A stretch of DNA of 6,209 bases from JBKEDC01 sp047974225 (GTDB lineage: Bacteria; Bacteroidota; Bacteroidia; Bacteroidales; Prolixibacteraceae): NCBI GenBank assembly GCA_047974225.1, contig JBKECD010000082.1, positions 1 through 6,209 of the forward strand, read 5' to 3'. Every line of letters starts with the position of its first letter. The stretch's first letter is position 1. A program made the translations under genes and the position numbers. This document shows positions 1 to 5,268 of this stretch, piece after piece. Below the pieces are notes generated by a model, which saw nothing but the letters and a program-made list of their open reading frames with translations, searched no databases and was not told the origin of the DNA.

Positions 1-237
1 CATTGGTCTATTGAGAATAATTTACATTGGAATTTAGATGTCATATTTGATGAAGACAATAATCTGAAGAAGAAAGACAATAGTGCTCAGAACTTCAACA
101 TTATTAGTAAGATCGCGCTTGCATTACTCGAAAGAGAAAAATCATCAAAAGCTTCAAAACCTGCTAAAAGAATTAAAGCAGCTCTCTCTGATAAATATCG
201 AGAGAAACTGCTCTGTGATTTCCTAAAACTTTTTTAA
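1..237 (+). CDS. ISAs1-family transposase, C-terminal end (partial, 5' end outside window)
   Basis: The first reading frame is open from the window edge to TAA at 235-237 and gives 78 residues beginning HWSIENNLHWNLDVIFDED. This matches the conserved C-terminal block of ISAs1-family (H-repeat type) transposases, where the pattern is H-W-x-I-E-N-x-L-H-W-x-L-D-V-x-F-x-E-D. In that family the Glu of IEN (residue 5 here) is taken as the last acidic residue of the DDE catalytic triad. The next part (NFNIISKIALALLERE) also fits the family pattern of NF-x-I-x-R-x-I-A-L-N-L-L-K. The enzyme would move its own element by DNA cleavage and strand transfer. The N-terminal part and the other catalytic residues lie outside the window, so it cannot be said whether the gene is intact. 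The tail is lysine-rich and ends within 15 bases of the presumed element end. Confidence 0.85.
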   Translation, partial: HWSIENNLHWNLDVIFDEDNNLKKKDNSAQNFNIISKIALALLEREKSSKASKPAKRIKAALSDKYREKLLCDFLKLF

Positions 238-251
238 AGGCGATTTACCTG
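236..251 (+). repeat. Probable right terminal repeat of the ISAs1-family element
   Basis: The stretch AAAGGCGATTTACCTG overlaps the transposase stop codon and ends in CCTG. ISAs1-family elements commonly finish just after the transposase stop with a terminal repeat ending CCTG, so position 251 is the likely element boundary. The left end is outside the window, so neither the inverted repeat nor the target duplication can be confirmed. A near copy (14 of 15 bases) lies at 525-539. Confidence 0.45.
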
Positions 252-281
252 AGAATTTTCTGTGTTTTTATCTCAAAGGAA

Positions 282-419
282 TTAGATATTAGTGAACGAA
301 CCATTCGCAGGGAACTTTAAAATTCCCCTACAGCACTGTGTCTGACTTAATCCACTTCCTTGCCATAAGTCATAATGCTTGCGCATCCATGTTTGCTTGC
401 GCTTCTCTATTCTTTCCAT
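282..419 (-). pseudogene. Remnant of an IS66-type TnpA-like accessory gene
   Basis: On the minus strand an ATG at 419-417 opens a 45-codon frame ending with TAA at 284-282. Its N-terminal part, with MERIEKRKQTWMRK followed by a Tyr-Asp-Leu-Trp then GSGLSQTQ and a Cys, resembles the start of the small IS66-family accessory proteins, whose typical pattern is W-x-x-x-x-x-x-W-x-x-S-G-L-S-Q-x-x-Y-C-R. Those proteins are about 90 to 110 residues; here the resemblance fades after CCRG and the frame closes early. About 60 bases upstream the minus strand has GTAACCATCC at 478-469, which could be the element tip, because IS66 ends commonly begin GTAA. I read 252 to about 478 as the decayed start of an IS66-like element, perhaps cut by the ISAs1 element that ends at 251. 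Chance similarity of a short lysine-rich peptide remains possible. Confidence 0.42.
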
Positions 420-524
420 GTGGACAAAGAAAAGTATTTGCTAGAAAATGGGAAATATGTAGTTGCTCGGATGGTTACCTAAAGATAGCTAAAGTCACTG
501 CTTTTGCCACATTTAATCCCCCTC

Positions 525-540
525 AAAGGCGATTTGCCTT
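525..540. repeat. Second copy of the ISAs1-end-like repeat
   Basis: AAAGGCGATTTGCCT at 525-539 repeats 236-250 in the same orientation with one mismatch. This copy is also a small inverted repeat, with AAGGC at 526-530 and GCCTT at 536-540 around a 5-base spacer. It may be the worn end of another ISAs1-type element or a short site left by element traffic. It lies 18 bases before the -33 box proposed for porV. No gene is seen between 479 and 557. Confidence 0.35.
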
Positions 541-557
541 AATCAACAGCTAGCGGT

Positions 558-588
558 TTTGTTTGTTGGATATATAAGATTACATTTG
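558..588 (+). promoter_or_regulatory. Bacteroidota-type promoter of porV
   Basis: TTTG at 558-561 and TACATTTG at 581-588 match the Bacteroides sigma-factor consensus (TTTG near -33, TAnnTTTG near -7) with a 19-base spacer, within the usual 19 to 21. Transcription would start around 593-597, giving a leader of about 25 bases before the porV ATG at 621. The leader is A-rich with no clear Shine-Dalgarno motif, as is usual in this phylum. Having its own promoter suggests porV is not solely dependent on an upstream gene here. Confidence 0.6.
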
Positions 589-620
589 TACCACAAACAC
601 AAATTGCTAATAGAAATGAC

Positions 621-1175
621 ATGACACAAAGACTCCTAATCACTACTATTTTAATCCTATTTGCTTTTATGGAGCTTTTTGCCCAAGGATCGGTTACCGG
701 GAGCAACACAATTTCAACGGCAGTTCCTTTTCTGACTATTGCTCCTGATTCGAGGTCCGCAGCGATGGGAGATGCTGGGGTTGCCACCTCCCCTGATGTG
801 AATGCGCAATTCTGGAATGCGGCTAAATATGCCTTCTCCCAACAGCAAGCTGGGATAGGAATTTCTTATGTCCCTTGGATGAGAAAAATGACCGATGACA
901 TGAGCTTATCCTATCTGTCGGGATTCTATCGTCTCGATGAACGTCAGTGTTTGAGTGCTTCTATGCGCTATTTTGCCCTCGGTTCATTTGTATTAAAAGA
1001 CGAATACAACAGCCTACAAGCGGAACGAAATCCCAATGAATTTGCAATCGACTTTGCATATAGCCGTAAGTTGGGGGAAACGTGGAGTGCCTCGGTTGCC
1101 TTCCGCTATATCCGGTCAAACCTTGCTGGCGAAAGTCTATTGGAGGACGCTGGATGGCCTGCCAATGCATTGTAA
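621..1175 (+). pseudogene. porV: porV (lptO), 5' half, interrupted by IS21-family insertion
   Basis: This encodes the N-terminal half of PorV/LptO, the FadL-like outer-membrane barrel of the type IX secretion system that hands cargo from the translocon to the PorU sortase at the cell surface. Residues 1-21 form a signal peptide (Thr-Gln-Arg-Leu then a hydrophobic run to MELFA) with likely cleavage before Gln22. Residues 34-57 carry the family signature AVPFLTIAPDSR...MGDAGVATS, followed by the FWNAAKYAF and WMRKM segments and barrel strands such as SASMRYFALGSF, NEFAIDFAYSRKL and VAFRYIRSNL. The real gene sequence ends at 1170. The first bases of the insertion add Leu and then the stop TAA at 1173-1175, so a 184-residue fragment results. 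The fragment cannot form a closed barrel and is probably degraded. In Porphyromonas gingivalis porU lies next to porV; here the upstream side is insertion-sequence debris. Confidence 0.92.
1166..1170. repeat. Target-site duplication, left copy (TGCAT)
   Basis: TGCAT lies directly before the first base (TG) of the IS21-family element and is repeated at 3735-3739 directly after its last base (CA). Five bases is within the usual IS21 range of 4 to 8. The original target was the palindrome AATGCATT inside the porV codons for Asn-Ala-Phe. Confidence 0.85.
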
Positions 1176-1194
1176 TCAGTAATTTTGTTTCCAC

Positions 1195-1219
1195 AAATTT
1201 TCGCAAATAGAAATCGCCA
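1195..1219 (+). repeat. IS21 inner inverted repeat, left copy
   Basis: These 25 bases, from AAATTTTCGC to AATCGCCA, are the exact reverse complement of 3685-3709. IS21-family ends typically carry internal repeats bound by IstA; this is the strongest conserved block of the left end. It lies between the outer tip and the istA start region. Confidence 0.85.
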
Positions 1220-1229
1220 CTTTAAAGGC

Positions 1230-1262
1230 TATTGAAAAAAAGAGTCCCCATATTTACGTTTC
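1230..1262 (+). promoter_or_regulatory. Candidate istA promoter inside the left end
   Basis: TATTG at 1230-1234 and TACGTTTC at 1255-1262 resemble the Bacteroidota -33 (TTG) and -7 (TAnnTTTG) boxes with a 20-base spacer; the last base of the -7 box is C rather than G. Transcription would begin around 1267-1270, giving a leader of about 10 to 13 A-rich bases before the istA ATG at 1280. A start there would leave out the 5' arm of the hairpin at 1242-1289. This is inferred from motif resemblance only. Confidence 0.4.
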
Positions 1263-1289
1263 ACCAAAAACGCAAAAACATGGAGACTC
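1242..1289 (+). promoter_or_regulatory. Hairpin that buries the istA start codon
   Basis: GAGTCCCCAT at 1242-1251 pairs with ATGGAGACTC at 1280-1289, nine of ten positions matching (C1247 faces A1284). Inside it TTT 1253-1255 pairs with AAA 1274-1276, and CGTTT 1257-1261 pairs with AAACG 1268-1272 around the loop CACCAA. The istA ATG (1280-1282) is in the 3' arm. A transcript entering from porV would contain both arms and hide the start; a transcript from the promoter at 1230-1262 would hold only the 3' arm. IS10 and IS50 limit read-through expression of transposase in this general way; its use here is inferred. Confidence 0.6.
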
Positions 1290-2845
1290 GAAGTAAACAC
1301 CCAAGTAAGGTATTTATGTGGTACAAAATAAATGAATTAAAATTAAAAGGTTTCAATAAGAGTCAGATTTCTGTGGAACTAGGACTGGACCGAAGCACGG
1401 TACGCAAGTATTTATCAATGGATGAATCGGAGTTTTTAACCTGGATTAGCAGTGCGCGTCATCGTCCCAAGAAGTTGAGAGAGTATGTACACTTTGTAAA
1501 AGAGGCATTAGAAAAACACCCCTATCTTTCAAGTTCACAGGTTGAAGACTGGTTGCACGAACATTATCCAGATCTTCCCACGGTTCACAGCAAGACTGTT
1601 TACAATTTTGTAGAACAGATTCGTCGCCAGCATGACATTCCCAAGGTAAAAGAGCCTCGAGTTCGTCATTATGAGAAACTTCCGGAGACCGCTTATGGGG
1701 AAGAGGGGCAGGTTGACTTTGGGAGCTTTAATATGCTGACCGAATCAGGCGGTCGTCGGAAAGTTTATTTTTTCACGATGGTTTTGAGCCGCTCACGTCA
1801 AAAGTATATTTACTTTCAGAGTAAGCCATTTACCACCCAGAGCACCATCGAGGCACATAATCGTTCCTTTGAGTATTTCCAAGGACAGCCACGTAAGCTG
1901 CTTTATGACCAAGATCGTGTTTTGATGGTTTCGGAAAATTTGGGAGATTTACTCTTAACGCAAGATTTCCAAGCTTATTTGTCGAGCATGCCTTTCACAG
2001 CTGTCTTTTGTCGCAAAGCCGATCCGCAGAGTAAAGGTAAGGTGGAGAATGTAGTTGGTTTTGTGAAGAAAAACTTTCTACCAGGTCGCATCTATACCGA
2101 TGATCAATCTCTAAACGAATCAGCTTTGGGCTGGCTTCAGCGCACAGGCAATGGAAAGAAACACGCTGGAATACAAAAGATTCCACATCAAGAATGGTTG
2201 ATAGAGCAGCCCTACCTGCTTCCCTATCAAGCTCAAGAGCTTCCCACTCCAAGCTTTCAGTCCTATAAAGTTCGTAAAGACAATAGCATCAGCTACAAAG
2301 GTAATTTCTACACACTTCCTTTAGGAACTTATCAAGGCGTACATAGTCGTGTTCTATTGCAATCAGAAGATGGTGTTATTCATCTATTTTCCAGCGACAA
2401 CACTTTGCTTGCCACTCATTTGGAGTGTTCAGAACGAGGACGAACCATTAGTAACTCCGATCACCGTCGCGATAAAAGTCAAAGTTTAGAGATCTTGAAA
2501 AACGAAGTTGATACGCTGTTTAAAAACATCCCTTTATACAAGGAGTTCATCGGTCAATTGAGTGCTAAGAAACAACGCTATCTCCGCGATAATCTATCAT
2601 TACTCAAGCGTCATTATTCGAAGATTGAAGTTGCTTTTTGGGAGCAATCGACCCGTTTTTGCGTGGAAAACTCCTTGTTTAATGCGCAGGCTTTAACTGA
2701 GGTGGCATATAGCTATCAAGCTGAAAGTGAGGCTCAGCAGCGGATTGTGACGCCTCAAATAGAGATACAAGGCAGTTTGCCCACCCAAGCAGCCTATCAC
2801 CCCCAATACAGTACTATCGACACTTACCAAAAATTAATGCAATGA
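1280..2845 (+). CDS. istA: IS21-family transposase IstA
   Basis: This 521-residue DDE transposase cuts and joins the element ends together with IstB. A helix-turn-helix lies at residues 20-45 (LKLKGFNKSQISVELGLD then RSTVRKYL), for binding the element ends. The integrase core follows: Asp146 in GQVDFG, Asp210 in LLYDQD and Glu256 in GKVENVVGF, a DDE set at the spacing expected of the family. The C-terminal region after about residue 330 includes a small beta-rich part (ISYKGNFYTLPLG) seen in IstA proteins. I chose ATG at 1280 because it sits in the 3' hairpin arm and next to the candidate promoter. The frame extends to a TTG at 1232, and another ATG at 1316 begins MWYKINELK; both are less likely. 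The stop codon overlaps the istB start (ATGA, 2842-2845), so the two are probably translated together. No frameshift or missing catalytic residue is seen. Confidence 0.95.
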   Translation: METRSKHPSKVFMWYKINELKLKGFNKSQISVELGLDRSTVRKYLSMDESEFLTWISSARHRPKKLREYVHFVKEALEKHPYLSSSQVEDWLHEHYPDLPTVHSKTVYNFVEQIRRQHDIPKVKEPRVRHYEKLPETAYGEEGQVDFGSFNMLTESGGRRKVYFFTMVLSRSRQKYIYFQSKPFTTQSTIEAHNRSFEYFQGQPRKLLYDQDRVLMVSENLGDLLLTQDFQAYLSSMPFTAVFCRKADPQSKGKVENVVGFVKKNFLPGRIYTDDQSLNESALGWLQRTGNGKKHAGIQKIPHQEWLIEQPYLLPYQAQELPTPSFQSYKVRKDNSISYKGNFYTLPLGTYQGVHSRVLLQSEDGVIHLFSSDNTLLATHLECSERGRTISNSDHRRDKSQSLEILKNEVDTLFKNIPLYKEFIGQLSAKKQRYLRDNLSLLKRHYSKIEVAFWEQSTRFCVENSLFNAQALTEVAYSYQAESEAQQRIVTPQIEIQGSLPTQAAYHPQYSTIDTYQKLMQ

Positions 2846-3597
2846 ACGAACAAATTAAACAAATCAAACAGCTAGCAGACACCCTTCGGCTGACCTTGAT
2901 ACGCAACAAGGCAGAGGCATTTATCCACTCGGCACAAATAGACCAGCCGAGCTATTTGGAATACACCCAGCACCTGCTAGAGCAAGAAGTGGGACAGCGC
3001 CAGCGCAATGATTTAGAGCGACGAGTAAAGCTGGCAAAGCTTCCTCTTCATCACAACCTAGAGAACTATAATTATAAGGTTTCATCGAGTATCACACCAA
3101 AGCAGATGGGTGAGTTAAGAGAGATGCTTTGGGTTGATCAGGTGTATAATCTAGTATTAATGGGACCTAGCGGTACAGGCAAGTCCTTTATAGCAGCAGG
3201 ATTGATAAACGATGCGGTGGCAAAGGGCTACAAAGCTTATTTTACCACGATGGAAGATTTGATAAACATCCTGCGCACCAAGGAACTCACCTCCACTGCT
3301 CTAAGCTCCTATAATCGTTATCTGAAAGCTCATTTGATAGCCATTGATGACATTATGCTGTTTCCCATTAAGAAAAATGAAGCGGTGGCGTTGTTCAATT
3401 TAATCAACCATTTGCACGAACAATGCTCTCTGATTATCACTACCAACAAATCCCCCAAACAGTGGGCTGAATCGATGGAGGATGAAGTCTTAGCAACCGC
3501 TTTATTGGACAGAATCTTATATCGATGTGAGGTCATAAAACTCGATGGTATGAGCTATAGAATGGAAAATCGAAAAAATATATTTAGCGACAAGTAA
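2842..3597 (+). CDS. istB: IS21-family helper ATPase IstB
   Basis: This 251-residue AAA+ ATPase, related to DnaC, helps choose target DNA and activates the IstA transposase. The N-terminal helical part (residues 1-80, rich in charged residues and Gln) fits the IstA- and DNA-contacting region. Walker A is GPSGTGKS at residues 108-115 and Walker B is LIAIDD at 165-170. A sensor-like IITTNKS follows, and then the Arg-rich LDRILYR segment typical of IstB. Its length is normal for the family (about 250). Its ATG overlaps the istA stop by 4 bases, so translational coupling is likely. The stop TAA at 3595-3597 is followed at once by a 56-bp perfect palindrome. The gene looks complete and functional. 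Confidence 0.95.
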   Translation: MNEQIKQIKQLADTLRLTLIRNKAEAFIHSAQIDQPSYLEYTQHLLEQEVGQRQRNDLERRVKLAKLPLHHNLENYNYKVSSSITPKQMGELREMLWVDQVYNLVLMGPSGTGKSFIAAGLINDAVAKGYKAYFTTMEDLINILRTKELTSTALSSYNRYLKAHLIAIDDIMLFPIKKNEAVALFNLINHLHEQCSLIITTNKSPKQWAESMEDEVLATALLDRILYRCEVIKLDGMSYRMENRKNIFSDK

Positions 3598-3653
3598 ACT
3601 TTGTTTCATTCGTTTCAGCGAGCTATAGCTCGCTGAAACGAATGAAACAAAGT
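3598..3653. repeat. Perfect 56-bp palindrome directly after istB
   Basis: Bases 3598-3625 and 3626-3653 are exact reverse complements, 28 bp per arm, with no unpaired centre. The middle reads GAGCTATAGCTC and the outer ends are ACTTTG and CAAAGT. It starts on the base after the istB stop and lies 31 bases inside the right inner repeat. As RNA it would form a very stable hairpin, the same on either strand, and could end or block transcription in both directions. It has no T-run after it on either side, so it is not a standard intrinsic terminator. As DNA it could extrude as a cruciform. Confidence 0.9.
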
Positions 3654-3684
3654 GAATAATCATACAGAAAACAGCCTATTTTAC

Positions 3685-3709
3685 TGGCGATTTCTATTTG
3701 CGAAAATTT
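3685..3709 (-). repeat. IS21 inner inverted repeat, right copy
   Basis: This is the exact reverse complement of 1195-1219 over 25 bases and lies 25 bases from the right tip. It is the probable IstA binding site of the right end. The outer tip (to 3734) matches the left tip less perfectly. Confidence 0.85.
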
Positions 3710-3734
3710 GATGGTTTTTAATTTGCTAATTACA

Positions 3735-3739
3735 TGCAT
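3735..3739. repeat. Target-site duplication, right copy (TGCAT)
   Basis: This is the second copy of the TGCAT at 1166-1170, immediately after the terminal CA of the element. It belongs to the repeated porV sequence, and the unique porV sequence resumes at 3740. Confidence 0.85.
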
Positions 3740-4314
3740 TTGCGACAGATGTGGCTTTCTTTTATCGCAGCAAGAAAAATAGCTCCAAGAAAAATGCGTG
3801 GGCGATGGGAATAACAATGTCGAATATCGGTACTCCTATTTCTTATGATGGTGGAAAAACAAAAGATTTTATGCCTGCTAATTTAAAAGTGGGAACAGCT
3901 TTTGACTGGGAGGCTGACAAATACAATCGCTTTTGCTTTGCCTTAGACTTCAACAAGCTTCTAGTGCCATCGGAAAATTATCGCTCTTCAACAAGCAATG
4001 TTGCATCTGGAACTAAAGTTTATTCGGTTGTCGGTGCAGTGTTTCGTTCGTTTTCTGATGCCTCACTAAGGGAGGAATTAAGGGAAATAACTACTTCACT
4101 AGGACTGGAATATTGGCACGCTAATCAATTGGCAATACGAACAGGCTATTTCTATGAAAGCAAACAAAAGGGGGGACGTGAATATCTAACTCTTGGCGTG
4201 GGTACAAAATGGAATACGATATCGTTTGATGTGGCGTATCTATACCCATTCTCTAGGGTGTCGCCACTTGAAAACACCTTTAGAATTTCGTTTGCCGTGG
4301 AGTTGAAAAGTTGA
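3740..4314 (+). pseudogene. porV: porV (lptO), 3' half, separated from its start by the IS21-family element
   Basis: This is the C-terminal half of PorV. Joined to 621-1170 it gives one open frame of 374 codons, and the junction reads ANAFATDVAFFYRSK, a segment conserved in PorV. The P. gingivalis protein is of similar size (about 390). Family features seen here are MGITMSNIGTPISY, the FALDFNKLLVPSEN strand, SLREELREI, LGLEYWHANQLAIRTGYFYE and a terminal barrel strand ending TFRISFAVELKS with a C-terminal positive and polar end. In the present state the in-frame sequence upstream of 3740 belongs to the element and is closed by TAA at 3727-3729. A GTG at 3751 could in theory start a 187-residue product, but it would lack a signal peptide and half the barrel, so no function is expected. 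It is convergent with the minus-strand gene that ends at 4399. Confidence 0.92.
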
Positions 4315-4398
4315 AAATATCACGACTTATTTAACGTTGCTTTTCTAGATCGTGTTCTGAGTGCTATTAAAAGGTGTACAACATAGTTTTTTCATCTT

Positions 4399-5268
4399 CT
4401 AAATAATTTTTAGATATCTACTACTCATCCAGCCCATAACATAACCTATGCAGTTGTTTTCATTATTTCCAGCGGTATCAAAGATGCTTTCTAGGGCACC
4501 TTTATTATTGGTCATCACCACAAACCACCATACCCTGCCATCATCCGATTCCTGCTGTGCAATAGCATATCCTTTTGAATCAATCGGGTATTGCGCCACA
4601 ATGTTTCCGTTGAGATAAAATTCATTACTATCGCTATTATTATCAATCAACGGAGCAGAGCGCAAGAAATACCCATCATTTTTTACTTCAAAATATTTAG
4701 GTTGCTCAAAAAAAGTACTTGGGAGAAATGTATCTTCAATTAGACTGTATTTGAATCCAAGCTGCAATTCGGAGGATTCGTGCATGTGTACGGAATGATA
4801 GACTTCGTAAACAATCGTTATTCCGCCACAACATGCTTTCTGCTTTAGAGTAAAAGAAAGAGGAGGTAGGTTATTGCCCAATACTGTATTTATGGCTATT
4901 ATCTTTCCAAATTTATCCATTGTCTTTATAAAGATCTTATCTTGCAATTCAAATATCAACGTCCGTTCAGTATCTGTTCCAGCACACCCGCTGTATATAA
5001 TATCGACATTTCCATCTAGATTATAGTCTATAAAGTGGAAATTACAAATATTGCTTTCAAATAGCTGATTCGACTTTAAATAAACGAGAAGCTCATCATC
5101 AATCCCGTCTATTCTCCTTAGCTTTTCTTCAGGGCTATAAGCCTGTTCGTATTTTTCCCAATCGCATTGTTCGTCCAATATAACGGATTGGCAAAACGCT
5201 GAATTGTCATTAGCTAAAACCATAATTGCCAGACAAAACAGAATCTTTAATTTATTGCAAATTCGCAT
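4399..5268 (-). CDS. Secreted protein, candidate periplasmic immunity protein for the Rhs NlpC/P60 toxin
   Basis: This 289-residue protein has an N-terminal signal peptide (MRICNKLKILFCLAIMVLA, hydrophobic core about residues 8-18). Likely cleavage is AFC before Gln27; no good lipobox is seen, so a soluble periplasmic protein is expected. Residues 81-89 (DYNLDGNVD) form an acidic D-x-N-x-D-G-x-x-D loop like those in calcium-binding and FG-GAP-type repeats. The C-terminal end, with WWFVVM at 247-252 and GYVMGWMSSRYLK at 275-287, resembles a bacterial SH3-like domain. I do not recognise a named family. Its ATG lies inside the end of the Rhs gene, a 17-base overlap, so the two are co-transcribed and probably co-translated. 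That position, directly after a toxin tip, is typical of an immunity gene. A toxin that cuts peptidoglycan would need a periplasmic inhibitor, which fits the signal peptide. The immunity role is inferred; it could instead be an unrelated wall-associated protein. Confidence 0.7.
   Translation of the reverse strand: MRICNKLKILFCLAIMVLANDNSAFCQSVILDEQCDWEKYEQAYSPEEKLRRIDGIDDELLVYLKSNQLFESNICNFHFIDYNLDGNVDIIYSGCAGTDTERTLIFELQDKIFIKTMDKFGKIIAINTVLGNNLPPLSFTLKQKACCGGITIVYEVYHSVHMHESSELQLGFKYSLIEDTFLPSTFFEQPKYFEVKNDGYFLRSAPLIDNNSDSNEFYLNGNIVAQYPIDSKGYAIAQQESDDGRVWWFVVMTNNKGALESIFDTAGNNENNCIGYVMGWMSSRYLKII

Larger units (their letters stand above)
1171..3734 (+). mobile_element. Complete IS21-family insertion sequence (2564 bp) inside porV
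   Basis: The element begins TGTAATCAG and ends CTAATTACA, giving the TG...CA tips usual for IS21, and is flanked by TGCAT on both sides. The tips match as TGTAAT-x-AG-x-AA. A 25-bp perfect inverted repeat lies further in (1195-1219 and 3685-3709), 24 to 25 bases from each tip, and is probably the transposase binding site. It carries istA and istB overlapping by 4 bases in the family's standard order. All parts look intact, so it should be able to move. Deleting the element with one TGCAT copy restores porV exactly in frame, which fixes the borders to within the one- or two-base ambiguity set by the repeat. Confidence 0.93.

Noticed and set aside
338..553. Plus-strand frame of 71 codons upstream of porV.
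   Set aside because: It needs a non-ATG start, resembles no known family to me, and crosses the minus-strand IS66-like remnant as well as the repeat at 525-540. It looks like chance openness in debris.
539..787. Minus-strand frame of 82 codons across the porV promoter and start.
   Set aside because: It is antisense to the porV signal peptide region and promoter, with no recognisable family.
1180..1187. TAATTTTG as a -7 box for istA at the left tip.
   Set aside because: No TTTG or TTG is present 19 to 21 bases upstream, which would be in porV target DNA. An RNA from here would also contain both arms of the start-codon hairpin.
1232..1279. A longer istA beginning at TTG 1232.
   Set aside because: The extra 16 residues come from the element end and overlap the proposed promoter. 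ATG at 1280 fits the hairpin and the A-rich leader better.
1995..2252. Minus-strand frame of 85 codons inside istA.
   Set aside because: It is antisense to the integrase core of istA, whose own frame is conserved and complete.
3751..4314. A separate 187-residue gene starting at GTG 3751.
   Set aside because: It is the 3' half of porV; the frame joins exactly to 621-1170 once the element is removed. It has no signal peptide or start region of its own.
4321..4354. Inverted repeat CACGA...TCGTG between porV and the convergent minus-strand gene, as a terminator.
   Set aside because: The stem is only 5 pairs with a 24-base loop, too weak to call. No better terminator was seen in 4315-4398.
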